From Erodium maritimum (taxonomy: Eukaryota; Streptophyta; Magnoliopsida; Geraniales; Geraniaceae), in assembly GCA_963921825.1 (NCBI GenBank), contig OY997591.1, positions 16,053,515 through 16,117,514 of the forward strand: 64,000 nt of DNA. Reading direction: 5' to 3'. Positions 1 to 11,940 of this stretch are shown here, piece by piece. The first letter of the stretch is position 1. Every line of letters begins with the position of its first letter. The position numbers and the translations under genes were made by a program. Below the pieces are notes generated by a model. That model was given only the letters and a program-made list of their open reading frames with translations, searched no databases and had not been told where the DNA came from.

Positions 1-288
1 TATTTCCCTTGAGTTACTCTTATAATGAATTGAGTCAAATTTTACATACATTTAAGTTGACTAGAATCTTGACTCAAGTTGAAACACAAAATACAGAAGA
101 AAACAATTAGTGCAAAACAATCATCAACCCAAAATAATTCAATATCAAGCCTCGAGATTAAAGACATATGACAAAATAAAAATACCATAGTTATTTGAAA
201 TACATATGGCTTACATTTTCTCATTTTCCTATTGAACAAATACGAAAATACAGAATGAGCGTGATCTTCTCTTATCGTCCCTACAAAA
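1..288. other. Downstream region of the MYB gene, no gene seen
   Basis: AT-rich sequence just beyond the stop codon of the minus-strand MYB gene. It probably holds that gene's 3' UTR and polyadenylation region. The open frames here have no recognisable protein content. Confidence 0.5.
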
Positions 289-1846
289 TTAAAGAAAATG
301 TAGAACCTCGGCGGTAGAATCATGAGAAGTAGAGAAGGCGGGCATGTTGTTCCAGGCGGTCCATTGATGGTTATTCGGGTACCAATCTGGAAGAGGGGCT
401 GTGGTCGGGAAGCTGTTGAGCAGGCTCAGCAATTCATCATCCATGTAGTTCTTCATGTCCTCCTCCTCCACTCCCTCTTCACTCCTCTTCATCAACCCTG
501 TCAACTTTCTTTTTTTATTAATTTATTCACATGCAACAACATTAATTCATTTAATAATAATTCATCAATTTATATAAGACATTTGAGGGCAATGTTTTCG
601 GTCCAATGTCAAGAGAGCTTATGTTGGTCATGTAAGATTTTACATAGAATTGTGGAGAAATCTCTGTCTTTTTTAAGTTTGACTGATAAAATAATAAAGG
701 AAATAGATTAATTATTTACCGGTTGATGATTCAGCAGCCCAGTCAGCCGCCAGCTCCTTTCCTCTTGTGGCCGGCGATCGTTCTTGGGCTCTATGCTTTT
801 GCTTCAATGCCACCGACTCTTTTAACACGTCGCCCAACAGGCCGCTGTTGTCCGGCAAAACAGTTACCGGTGCAATAGCGTTGGCAAAGGCATTACCTGA
901 GAGCTCCACGGTATCGCCGCCGCAGGGACCGAGAAAACCGGAAGAGGATGAAGAAGACTGGGTTGATCCTATATGAGGCTGCGGCTGCGGCGCTTGGGTT
1001 GTATTCAGATGCATGGCGGAAACCGCCGAGATACAATCGAGTTGGAGATGATAATTAGTTGGCGGCTGGTGCAGGTCGGTGGTGGGGAGATGCTGGCCGA
1101 AGAGGAGGAACGACGTAACCGCCGCGGAGGAGGGATCGCAGAAGGGGATGGTGCCGGCGGGATATTGATGATCGGATGAGTAGACTATGGAGTTGGCCTC
1201 CATAGGGCGGTTGAGTTGGTGCTTCTGAGGCAGATTCAGAAAAGTAGCCAATGGCACCTCCGAGAGTGAATTGTGAGACAGACTTGGCTGTCTCCGCCCT
1301 CCGTTGAACCCATAGGGGTGGCGCTCCGGCGGTGGCCGGTGCGCTTCCTGCTGCAGATCCTGAGGGTATAGAGGCAGCCCGGCTCGCTGGCGCCTCTTCA
1401 GTCTAGTGTTCCAGTAATTCTTTATTTCGTTGTCTGTTCGACCAGGCAACTAGTGACACCAAAAATAAAGATCTTAATTGAAACATAAATATGTTACACA
1501 TTTTATGTAACATAATAATATGTACCTGAGAGGCCATGCGAGCCCATTTGTTGCCGAGCTTAGCATGTAGCTCGATGATGAGCTTCTCTTCCTCCGGCGA
1601 GAAGGAGCCTTTCTTGAGGTTAGGTCGGAGATGGTTAGCCCACCGGAGCCGGCAGCTCTTACCGCACCTCATCAGTCCGGAATTCCTCTGCACCGCGTTC
1701 CAGTTACCTTCGCCGTGCCTCTTCACGTACTCCACCAAGATCTCGTCCTCCACCGCCGACCACGGCCCTTTCTTGAGCCCCCCGTCAGCCGCCACCACCC
1801 CGGCAGACCTCCCTCTCCTACCTCCCTCCGCGCTCCCGCTCTCCAT
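289..1846 (-). CDS. R2R3-MYB transcription factor, GAMYB-like (MYB33/65/97/101/120 group)
   Basis: Three-exon gene: exon 1 1846-1526, exon 2 1449-720, exon 3 497-289, all with GT/AG borders on the minus strand. The spliced product is 419 residues. R2 is about residues 24-75 and R3 about 76-126. The first intron falls inside R3, between MASQ and [16 protein letters not shown], a usual position in this family. The motif QRAGLPLYP directly after R3 is the GAMYB box that separates this group from other R2R3-MYBs. The C-terminus carries an acidic MDDELLSLL segment as in pollen/anther-type GAMYB-like proteins. Known members are nuclear activators in gibberellin, anther and pollen-tube programmes and are normally repressed by miR159. 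Here the miR159 region (888-908) is degenerate. The group is secure; the exact orthologue (MYB97/101/120 versus MYB33/65) is not. Confidence 0.93.
888..908 (-). promoter_or_regulatory. Degenerate miR159 target site in the MYB gene
   Basis: GAMYB-like genes carry a miR159 site that encodes V-E-L-P-S-F in the middle of the last long exon. This gene keeps the V-E-L codons and the bases TGGAGCTC, which pair with the 3' half of the miRNA. The following 13 bases differ at nearly every position, so the part that pairs with the miRNA seed is gone. The alignment was made by eye against the known site. Confidence 0.6.
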
Positions 1847-1955
1847 TTCTTTTTCACTTTTAATGGGTCTTCAGATGAAGATATAAATAAGCAAATAGGT
1901 TCTTTGAAGAGACTTGTTTTGAGGATTGTGTGTGGAGTGAGGGAAAGGGGTGTGT

Positions 1956-1966
1956 TTTTATATAGC
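1956..1966 (-). promoter_or_regulatory. Probable TATA box of the MYB gene
   Basis: On the minus strand the sequence reads GCTATATAAAAA, about 110 bp upstream of the MYB start codon. That spacing fits a TATA box with a leader of roughly 80 nt. Confidence 0.55.
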
Positions 1967-1969
1967 CCT

Positions 1970-2740
1970 TCAAGTTCTGTATCAGTATGCTACTTGTAAC
2001 CTACCATGTTTCACTTGAAAGTTTGATTGTTCACTACTTAATGTTATTTTGATTAATTCACTTGAGTTGTAAACATTTTAATGATGTATTTTAAGCATCC
2101 AATTTTGTGATGTATCATTTAATACCAGATTCACATAATAGGTAGTCAATTTTCATATGATTGACTAAGAACATTTTAAGTGAAACTTCATTTTAAAACT
2201 CACTTTCCCATTTTATATTGTGCATCTCACGTTTATTAAGTTGTAAAAAATTGAATGGGCGATATATAGCAATTTCTTATCTTGGAATTTTGACCATGCA
2301 TATATAACACTAGTAATTGTTGGGAGCGTAAAAATTGTATCTAAGTATCGTGGGGAGAATAACCTTAAGCTCGGGTTGATGAAGGCGAGCATCTAATTTA
2401 TAATCGGCTAGGCGAGATGAGGTGGAGGAACTCAAGATCTAGAGCTCAATAACTATGACAAGGGCAATGTTTTATTTGATCAGCGAATACAAATTTAAAT
2501 TATAATCTCTCAAGAAGTATGAGAAGAGTACAAGCTTGTCTAGCTACAGGCCAGAGAGTGACATCATGAAACAAGTTAGAGCGTTGGTATAAAACACAGC
2601 CTCAGGAGAACCCCAACAAGGGGAGTGAACAAATAAAAGAACATTCCTATGCAAGGAACCTCGGTATCCCAACATGGGAGCAAACAAAGGTCTAAAAACC
2701 TAATATGACAATCTTTTCAGTACAGGACAAAAATGCTAAA
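1970..2740. other. Intergenic, no gene seen
   Basis: AT-rich upstream region of the MYB gene. No open frame resembles a protein and I recognise no repeat boundary. Confidence 0.4.
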
Positions 2741-3260
2741 AAAAGAGTCTGGAACCCGGATTTAGCAACCATGAAGCGGTAAGAAAAATAGGTCTACTAC
2801 CAATATTTGGAAACCATGAAGTGAAAATAAGTTAGCCGTCCTCCACTGAAAACCCAAAACTGAATCCGAACTTGAGGAAATAATTGTATCTCATCGGCAC
2901 CCAAATTCAGAGAGTGGAGGGGCACCGACACGCCGACGACCAACATCGCTAAACAACAGAGATACACCAGTGAAAAATCACCGAAACTCGAAACCCAAAG
3001 AAACAGGATTCGTCGAAATCCAAGGCCTAAAGACCAGTAAAACCCGTCAAAGGCCAACACCTAAAAGTGACGGGCCACTGCCAAAAAGGCAGGGATACTA
3101 AGGAAATTACTACGAGCCTGGATCTAGGGATGAGCAGAAATCCAAAAAGGCACATATAAATCAAAAGGGGAAACAAAATACCAACCACGACGACAAGGGA
3201 GAAGTCCAAACGCACAACGAATCCGAAAACAGAAACGACGGAATCCAAAAACAGAAACAG
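2740..3260 (-). mobile_element. LINE-like remnant (part 1, left of the LTR remnant)
   Basis: On the minus strand this reads as T/G-rich sequence with hydrophobic open frames, in the style of the 5'/3' parts of plant L1-type elements found elsewhere in the window. No reverse transcriptase motif is visible. Similar GC-rich, LINE-like sequence resumes at 5287 beyond the LTR remnant, so both parts may once have been one element. The family assignment is weak. Confidence 0.35.
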
Positions 3261-5286
3261 AAATGGAGGGAGGCACGGAACCGTGACCGGCCACACGGTG
3301 GCGGTCCAGTCCGGCCACCCACGGTCCACGTGTGGCCATAGGGCCCACTCGGCCGGGGAGCGGGTCTATCGTGTTCGGGTGGTCTTGGGTGAGCCCCGGA
3401 TCGATAATTCACACCCGGAACGAATTTCGGAAGCGATTCGTGGAAGTTCGAAAATTGTAGTTTAGAAACTTTAATTGCGGGTTTAGAACGCTCGGGCATC
3501 GGAATTTGGTTCCGTCAAGTGCGTTGGAACAAGTAAATTTAGTTGGATTGATAGAAACAAAAAGGGAAATTTTCGGAGTCCCGAGGGTCGTTTTCCATAT
3601 TCCGGGAAAATTGGGCCTTCCGGGCCCATTTTGACAAGTTGAGCAATTGGGGGTTAGTTTGGGTATTTCTCTCTTTAAACTACCCTTGAGTTATTATTAA
3701 TTCTCGTATTACTTGTGATCTTAGACGTTGGTCCCGAGCACGGCGGAGGAGACTACTAGGCGACTCGTTGATTCCTTGCGTTTGGATAGCGGTTGAGGTA
3801 GGGAAAAGTAGCGAATACCGGTTTAATTGCGGAAAGTTACTAGTATGCATATAGGTTATGAATTCTCGATATAATATAGACTCGTATGTAGGATGTGAAT
3901 AACTAGCGTAGCCATATAAATATGGAACCACTTGCGGCCATGTCGTGTCGTAGGTGTGGGAATTGATGTGTTGTAGTATCACATGTGGGTCCCTGGTTGG
4001 GCTCGTAGGATTGCGTGTTGGTTGTGTTTGGTGAATAGTAACTTGTAATGTTCGATATGTGGTATGTGTTGTTGTGAAACTAGAGAGCATGATAGGCGAT
4101 GAGAACGTGTTGAATGTTGGTGTGAATTATCGGCTTGTGATATGATCGGGTGATTGATAGACCGATGTGGTGTTCGGTAAGATTGTTTGGTATGGTATGC
4201 CGGTGGGATATGTTCGGTATGATATGTTTGAGGATGTTATTCCGGTCCGATATCGTGGCCGATGCTGTTCCGGCACGATATGTTCCGCGGCGGTGTGTTC
4301 CGGTCCGATATCTATATCGATGGATGGTTCCGATATAGATATTTAGACCGAGGCTTCCGGTATGATATCTATACCGTGGAGGATTCCGGTATAGGATATC
4401 CAGGCCGAGGATTGGTTCCGGTGCGATACCTGTGCTGCATGTGCGATTACGGTACAGGGGATCTAGAGCCGAGGAGGGTGTTCCAGAGCAATGTTTATAC
4501 CGATGAGTGTTCCGGTATGGTATGTGTGATGTGATTTGAGCCCCGTTCTACGGGAAGATATACCCGACCGACGGAGGATTCCGGTCCGCTATATTATGAG
4601 TTGTATCCCGATGGTGTGTTCCGGGAAGATATCTAGGCCGATGTTGAGTTCGGTACGATATGGTAAGCCGGGCCATGGAAGCCGGCGTATTGCTCTGGAA
4701 TATCATAGGTGGCAGTGATTGCTAATGTTATTACTCTGTGTGTTGATCTGGTTTGATTTGTTGTGGTTACTTATACCTTTTATGTGATTCTCTGTGATTT
4801 GAATACATTTATGTTTGAGTGCCCGTTCAGTATCGAGTTTGATTTCAGGGTTGTTTCCGAGTGGGGTCAAGTGTGGCCGTTGCGTTACTTGTTTAAATGG
4901 GCCTTTGTCACTGCTTACTAGTATGCCATAATTGGACGGTTACTCGTGGTGGTGAGCGGATAGCTCATCCCCTTAACTACTTTTTCCTACTGAGCGAAAG
5001 CTCACCCCCTTCATTATTGTTTACAGGTTTCGATCGTGAGCTGGTTTAGAGGATGTCTCAGAACTTGGGAGGTTGGCGAGAGTCCTAGTTTTGGGATCTT
5101 ATAGAGACGTACTTCCTTTTTGCATTAAACTCTTTATTATTTGGTTTTCAAGCTTTTGACTCGCGTTATTGGAATTGTTGGTTTTGGAATTATGTTTAGA
5201 GACTTATTTCGTTAAAGTTTGCTTTATTTATTGTTACTTCTAGTTCACGTCTCGAGTCCGGTCAAAACCGGATTTGGGGCGTGACA
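3261..5286 (+). mobile_element. Ty3/Gypsy LTR remnant, 5'-truncated
   Basis: Right-hand part of a long LTR of the same kind as the one at 30425-33041. Shared landmarks are a GAGGTAGGGAAAG-type segment near 3796, a block of degenerate repeats alternating GATATC-like and CCGA motifs at 4190-4670, a TACTGAGCGAAAGCTCACCCC segment near 4990, and the terminal TTTGGGGCGTGACA ending at 5286. I could not find the TGT start or a matching target duplication (right flank GTAAC), so the left end is probably lost. Confidence 0.7.
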
Positions 5287-6475
5287 GTAACCAAAAGAAC
5301 TATAGTAATACCGAGCAGGAGCCACCTCTAATCCAGACCGAAAAGACACTAGGTTCGTAACGAAGCGCGCAATAGAAGAAACTGAACCATAACCACAACG
5401 ATCCACACCCGGGGGGAGTAGAAGCGTGTCCCGCGATCAACGCTGAAAAGGACACCTCAAAAGCCCCGGTCACAACAAACAGACAGTCACCACGCCAACC
5501 AACACGAACATCTCCGCACCAAAAAACCTAAAAACCGACAGACCAAGCACCACCGAGTAGAGGCCACCAACCTAGATCCGCAGAAATCTGCACAAGAAAA
5601 CCGTCCCACGCCAGATCTAGCACAGCAGGACCTCACCGCTGAACATGTCGATAGTACCTAGAGGACCAAAAGCAGGCCAAGCCCATTCCCAGGCCCAAAA
5701 ACCAGGCTTAGGCCCAGACCCAGACCCAAATCCAGGCCTAGACCCAGGCCCAGGCCTATACCAGACCTACCCGACCAGCACCAGATCTGCTTTCGGACCC
5801 GAAAAACCCGACGCCGGCAACTGCTTGCAGAAGAACGTTCAAGACGTCGCCACCACACCGGGGAAGAAGCTCAGCCGAAGCACAGGGACAACGAGGCCGG
5901 AGTCGATGAAGAGGAGAAAAGGGCTGGTGAAGAAGCTCACGCCGGAGATCAGCAACGACGAGAGGAGCAAGGGCGGGCGAGAGGCGGCTGGAGAGGGTAG
6001 AGACCACCGGATCTGGGACGCAACTCAAGAGAAAGGGACAAACCAACCCCAACCAATCTCCACGAGGTCGAGACTCCACAAACCGTCTGGGGAAGGATGG
6101 AGGCACCAGCGACGACCCTGGAAGGTGCGACGGCGGCCGACGACGGGAAGGAACGGAGCAGAGGAAGGAGAGGAGGAAAAGGACAAGGGAGAGTAGGGAA
6201 AGTAGAGGAGAGGTCCTTCGTCGGCAACGATGCAAGCCGCAGCCCACATCCGTCACCGGCGAGGACAAGGAAGCAGGGGCGGCGGCTTTAGGGTTGCAGA
6301 GTTGAGAGAGAACGAAAAGGCCTTTTGTTTATGTTTGAATATTTCAACGAGGGCAATGTCGTGAGCACAAGAGTTGAGTTTTTTCCACTCAATAAGTTGA
6401 ACAAGACGATAGGTTGAATAAGACAGGGACGACAAAGAATAAAGTGAAGGATGAAAAAAGCGCGAAAGGATAGGA
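5287..6475. mobile_element. GC-rich LINE-like remnant (part 2)
   Basis: GC-rich stretch with overlapping open frames on both strands and a CCCAGGCC-type low-complexity tract at 5680-5760. Such composition is typical of the 5' parts of the retroposons in this window. No conserved domain is visible, so I do not call a gene although one plus-strand frame stays open for 183 codons (5645-6196). Confidence 0.35.
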
Positions 6476-6479
6476 TTTG

Positions 6480-6960
6480 ATACCACTACATGATGCTTCA
6501 TTTTATATGGGACATAACCTTAGAAATGTTACAAAAAAAACGTCGGTAATGAATGTTACTGACGTACAGTTCGTGGGTAAAGTTTCGTCGTACTTAGAGC
6601 GTTTGCTTTTTTCAAAACCGACAAATACTAGACCTAAACCTAGAAGGTCGGTAAAGTTATTCATTATCGTCGTATTGGAAAACTTCAGTAATGATTAGCC
6701 TTTTCGACGTTCACAAAGTCGGTAATAAATAAATTTATCGACGTTCTTCTAACGTCAGTAATGAATACAAACCTTTTCAACATCGACATTTATCAAATGT
6801 CAGAAAAGTTATTCTTCACCTCCGGTTTCAAAAACGTTGGTAATGAAAAAAAACTTAACTTTTATTATCGACGTGTATACGATAGATGGTAATGAAAAGC
6901 GTAATAGTAAATACCAATGATATTTTGATTTTCGTCGGCCAAGTTAAGCCTCAGAATTGA
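6480..6960. mobile_element. CACTA-like (En/Spm) subterminal-repeat fragment
   Basis: The segment starts near CCACTACATGATG (6484) and contains many short motifs of the types CGTCGGTAATGAA and CGACGTTCTTCTAACGTC in both orientations. Dense direct and inverted short repeats of this kind are typical of the subterminal regions of plant CACTA elements. No transposase and no second terminus were found. Confidence 0.4.
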
Positions 6961-6970
6961 ACAAAAAGTA

Positions 6971-7914
6971 GGGAAAATTTCAATTTGATGTCTTGGAAAA
7001 CATTTATTTGCAATATAATAAACTAGCTTCTTTTTTTTGCATTTTAATACTCTGGCAAACATTTATTTTCACTTTCATACCCAACCGTTAACTTACCTTC
7101 CAAAATAGATGAAAATCCAAAATACCTCTTGAGACCAAACAAATTTTCAAAACCTACCTAAAAAAAAAATCAGATTTTTATATATATTTCAAAAAACTAT
7201 ATTTTATTTCAAAAAATATTTAAAAAATCAGTTATTATATAATTCAAAAATCATAATTTTTATATAATTCAAAAAATCACATTTATTTCGAAAAAATATT
7301 TTAAAAAACAATTCTTATATATTTTTATATGTTTTTAAAAAATAGATTTTGTTACAAAAATAATTAAAAAACCAGTTTTTATATATTTAGATTTTTTTTA
7401 TATATATTTCATAATAATATTTTTATATAATTCAAAAATTCATATTTATTTCAGGAAAAAAATTAAATATCAGTTTTTATATATTACAAGAATCAGATTT
7501 TTTTATATATTTCAAAAAAAATAGATTCTATTTCAAAAAAAAAATTTAAATCAATTTTATATATTAAAAAAATAAATTTTACATATTTCAAAAATCATAT
7601 TTATTTAAAAAAATGAAATTCAGCCTTTTTTTATTACAAAAAATAGATTTTTATACATTTCAAAAAATATTAAAAAAATCATTTTTCATATATTTAAAAA
7701 ATAAAAGGTTGAAGGTTGTTTTTGGTATTTTTTGAAAAAAATAAGGTCATGTGCAAAGCACATGACTATTTTCTATCCGTTTTGGATGGAAAGTTAACGG
7801 TTGTGTATGAAAGTGAAAATAAATGTTTGGTAGGGTATTAAAATGCAAAAAGAACAAGCTAAGGTATTATACTGCAAATAAATGTTTGTCAGGGTATCAA
7901 ATTGAAGTTTTCCC
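6971..7914. mobile_element. Non-autonomous Mutator-like element with long TIRs
   Basis: The first about 140 bp (from GGGAAAATTTCAATTTGA) match the reverse complement of the last about 140 bp (ending TCAAATTGAAGTTTTCCC) with few differences. The copy is flanked by a perfect 9-bp direct repeat, CAAAAAGTA, at 6962-6970 and 7915-7923. Long TIRs with 9-bp target duplications define MULEs. The 650-bp interior is extremely AT-rich and made of degenerate repeats of TTTATATATTTCAAAAAAT-type units; it has no coding capacity. Confidence 0.88.
7116..7720. repeat. AT-rich degenerate tandem repeats inside the MULE
   Basis: Irregular units of roughly 30-60 bp built from TTTATATATTTCAAAAAAT and AAAAATCAGATTTTTATA. 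They fill the space between the two TIRs. Confidence 0.6.
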
Positions 7915-7923
7915 CAAAAAGTA

Positions 7924-8336
7924 TTTGGAAATCGTGCACCCAAACGTACATTACTTGTAAAACGATCTATTTCAAAAAAAATGTGAACCCAAATAACAGT
8001 CTAATCACACAACTAAAAGCCAAACAAGAACTCATAAGTAATAATATAACATTGCACAATTTTTTTTCCCAAAATAGTTTGAAAATTCATGAAAGTTATT
8101 TGTCACAGAAATTAAAAAAGAGACCTGAACTCTAGGAGGAGAAGTCGATCATCCCTACCGAACGCTATGCGTGAATGCCATGATATGCACGAGTTGGGCG
8201 GCCAACTCCCTGCTCCTTTTTTTCTTGGGCAATTTGGACCGTCATTGCATATCTTTCCCGCCTCTCTTCAGGTATCACTTACTACTGTTTGAATACACCA
8301 CTTTTTCTAGGACATCGGGACGTGTTTCAGATAGTA
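7924..8336. other. Intergenic, no gene seen
   Basis: Lies between the MULE and the short-LTR Gypsy element. Open frames are short and unrecognised. Confidence 0.4.
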
Positions 8337-8341
8337 GAACT

Positions 8342-8498
8342 TGTCACGTCCCAAATCCGGTTTTTGAGCTGACCCAAGAATTCAACTCTTCTTTTTTTTT
8401 TCCTTTTTTTTCGCCCTCGTTTAAATTTTTTGCTCCGCTTTCCAACCCCGTCGTCTTAAAACCGTCACTTTAGACCAATCAAATTTCAGGTCTTTACA
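8342..8498 (-). repeat. 3' LTR of the short-LTR Gypsy element
   Basis: 157 bp, nearly identical to the segment at 14173-14347 apart from a short indel in the pyrimidine-rich tract. A G-rich polypurine tract on the minus strand (8503-8513) lies directly inside it. Confidence 0.9.
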
Positions 8499-8519
8499 GT
8501 CTACCCCCCTTAAAGGAAT

Positions 8520-8870
8520 TTCATCCTCGAAATTTAAAATGAACGCGCTCCGCTTGGCCCTATCTTAGGGAACACCCGGTTGAAACTCACAGGCGAGGGG
8601 TTCGCGGTGTACTTCCGCAAGTGGGGATATGGAAGACGATAGGTAACCGCTCTAATTCTGCCCAAAACCTCAAAGGTCCGGAAAGTCGCGAGGTCAACTT
8701 GCCTCCGTCGCGACTGAACCGCCAAAAGGCCCTTCTTCGGCTCACTACTGAAAATACGTGATCACCGACAGTACAATTCAAGGGGTAGACATAGTCTATC
8801 AGCGTAGCTCTTCTGTCAGCGCTGCGCGGTCTTTAACAGTTCCCGAGACGACGTAACATTTGCTTAAACG
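8520..8870 (-). pseudogene. Integrase C-terminal remnant (Gypsy)
   Basis: The minus-strand sequence aligns with 40960-41340 of the large Gypsy element. Shared pieces are a KSYAD-like segment, GDHVF, SPKKG and the region before the polypurine tract. It carries frame disruptions. Confidence 0.7.
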
Positions 8871-10560
8871 CTCAACACTTGAACACACTAGTTGCTCAAA
8901 CGCCATACTTGGCGGTGAAAAACAGTCTTTCTCAACAGTTCACAACTCCCACGTGCAACGCCTCACACCAACTCGAAGAAAAACCGAGCAAAAATACAAG
9001 TCGAACAACACCCAAACACTTAAGAACCTTAGGTAACGGTCTAGATATCCCATCCCAGAATTTTCCGTCGGCACAAGTATCCTGCAGGGACGCTCTATAA
9101 GTCGAACAGAGTCGGAACCACACACCAACGTTACTTTTCAGTTTCCTCCATAGCAACGGTTACAGGGACTAACCAAAACAGAACTCAAACACTACCAAGT
9201 CAAGACCAACCACAAACAATTCTACAAGGAAGTAACACCCAAATTCAAACTTGGCGTTTGACGAATAGTAATACTCACCAGTTCACAATTTCAACGTGAA
9301 ACAAATTAGATCAACACAAGGAAACAATGAGTACACACAACAAGTCGATTAGCCCTCAGACACTGAGGAATAACATATAACGGTCATGATAACCTATACT
9401 GGAATCCGACGTCGGTGTAGATAGCGGGCCGTCACAAACAACCTCGATGTAGATACCTCTCACCGGAATCCTCAACGTCGGTTTATGTATCACACCGGAA
9501 CAATCGACATCGGTCTAGACATGCCATACCGGAATTTTCCGTCGGTATGGGTGTCTTATCGTAATACTCCAGAAATCGGACAAAGAAGGAGCCATCCGTA
9601 GATGTAACTCCTCAGTTTCTCTTTAGTAACCGTCACACGGATAGTTCACACTGGAACGCCAATAAGGTCATGTCGCGACCTAACACACACAAGACGAGCA
9701 AGTAACACACAAATGCAATCATCCAATCAAAGGTTCTCATAACCACTGTAGGGTTTGGAACAACCGGTTGTTTCATCCCATCTCATGGAAAGGTAGGCGT
9801 ATCTCAATCAAGTAAATGGTACAGTGTACCGGCACCTAGTCGAAAGGTGGCATGCCTCAAAACATACCTTAATCAAAAGCTCATGTCATACCAAGCATGG
9901 CACACTTGTCCAACGTAGCAACATGTCACACAGGGTAAACCTTATCAAGATTCGCAACCTGATACGGATCAGCCACACATCAAGCATCACAATCCTAGAT
10001 AGTGGTAAAACCATCAACACTTAACTGCGATCAATCAAGAAGGTTATCCAACTCGCGATAATTCTCTTGACGTCGATACCTGTTCACAACCCCTGACTAA
10101 ACCACTTTACAAGTCGCTTCATCCAAGTCATCATATTAACGAGACAACGGTTCTCAAAACCGGTGGTCGGTTCAGTACAACCACGAACTCTACCGACATC
10201 TAGTCGGACGAACGACTCACAACAACAAGGAACGGTAGAACCTCTTACTGGCACTTAGTCGAAAGTAGGCGTCCTTCGAGACACACCTAAACCAACCGTT
10301 ACGATAATCACATTCGATAGTAGAACGCAATTCAAGATCGATCTGTAAAGGTTATTCCAACCGGTGGTATTCCCTATACCGTTGACACTCGCTCACAGGC
10401 TATCGATCAAACCAACTGATAAGTAAGTTCACCCAAGTCACCACTTAAGGAGTAATCAACACGCACTGAACTCTCACGGATTTGAACAGTTCAGAAAACG
10501 AGCGCGGTTCTGTCAATCGTTTCTCGAATAACTCAGAACCAACAACGGTTAACTTTTAAC
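8870..10560. other. Unexplained 1.7-kb insertion within the Gypsy integrase
   Basis: This block separates two integrase pieces that are only about 120 bp apart in the related element at 40145-41330. It contains repeated motifs of the type CCGGAATTTTCCGTCGGTATGG around 9390-9560, reminiscent of the reverse complement of the repeats in the long LTRs. A minus-strand LTR fragment is therefore possible. I see no LTR termini and no coding content. Confidence 0.4.
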
Positions 10561-11539
10561 TTTCCATGTGCCCTGCATGGCATAGATCCGACCTACTACA
10601 CAACGCTTCGTTCGGCGCCATCTTGGTACTGGCCTGGAAGCTTGTGTTAGTCGCCCTCGGCTGTCTGTTGCCGGATTTCAACGTGAAGTGCTCTCACTTC
10701 TATGGCGTAATTTAATGGTTATGCTTTAGTCCTCGCAAGACGTTTTGCGTTCATTCTTCTCTTGCTGATGGAGATATGCCTTGGTACTCGATTCATGTTC
10801 TCCGTATTCTTCTCCGCTGGGAAAGTCGTCTGATTAACTTTCGGTGTTATCCGCCTATTCCGGGTGGCTCGTTAACTGGCGGAAAACCGATTAGTCCCAC
10901 TGGGAAGAACGTAGGGAACACACTCTAATCCAATCTCTCACGTACGGCACACACTCGTGCAACTTTGCGCTCGTTAACCAGGATGTCGAGACAAAATCGT
11001 ATCGAAAGTTCGAATCTTATGACCTAAATCTTCTAGCGGGGATAGAAGAAGCTGGATATTACGACTCCTGTGAGTTATAGGTCCACCACGCTTCTGTTGC
11101 GCTACTTTAATCTTATCGTCACTCAGTCATCCCCTTTGGCCCGTGGGACCGTTTACTGGTCAAGGCGTCAGCCTTTTACTGCTCGGCATTCGCTGTTGAT
11201 AGCACTCGATGAATGCCTGATGTTTCACCAATCGGTTCTTAAAACTCAATCCACACGCTCGAGACATTAAAGGAAACCTTCAGTACGACAAGTTCTTAAG
11301 AACGAGACGGTTTGTTACTCCACTTTCATCTCAGACCGACACTAGTCGGTACCACCACACCTCTAGTCGGTGTTTTAAAGTACAGGTGGGCTTAACAGTT
11401 TTTAAATTAGTTCCAACATAAAGTAACCACGAAACAATACGACCAAGTATAATACTCAAGTGTCAGCAAACACAAAATCCAAAATGTAAATAGTAACAAT
11501 TACTCTAAGTGATCTTAGGGTCGGTGTCAAGTCCCTCAG

Positions 11540-11816
11540 CTCGGGGCCCAACAATCGCTTACACTCGGCCATGTCGCATCGGAGGTCCTCCTCTCGGTGG
11601 TGGTGGTAGTGTCACCTGCTGCTGAGGTCTAGGCGGGTGTCTCAGAGCTGCTGCTCCCGCCGCCTGACGCGGAGCTCTCGGCTGCTGTGTCTGTCGTGGT
11701 CGCCCAGGGGGTGCCTGAAGAGGCTGTGCATGCTGGGGTCTCGGCACATGTGCCAGTCCAACTCGATCAGGACATGTCAAAGCAATGTGCCCATGTCGGC
11801 CGCACCGATAGCACAC
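11540..11816 (-). pseudogene. Gag C-terminus with CCHC zinc knuckle
   Basis: The frame opens with CYRCGRHGHIALTCP, a C-x2-C-x4-H-x4-C knuckle that binds RNA in Gag. A proline/arginine/glutamine-rich linker follows, ending PPPPRGGPP, which matches the same linker in the large element at 35230. It continues the upstream Gag after a frame break. Confidence 0.8.
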
Positions 11817-11940
11817 CCTCTCCTCAACCCGCTGTCTCTCCCCAAACCTCTATGGGTGATCAACCTGTCGATATGCGGGTCCGCTACTCCCCTTGCAGTC
11901 TCGGGCTAAGTGACCCTGCTTTCTGCACAAAAGGGCACAA

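Noticed and set aside
3680..4090. 136-codon minus-strand frame
   Set aside because: Lies entirely within the LTR remnant and has no recognised domain.
5645..6196. 183-codon plus-strand frame
   Set aside because: GC-rich low-complexity sequence, open on both strands at once, no conserved domain; more likely retroposon sequence than a gene.
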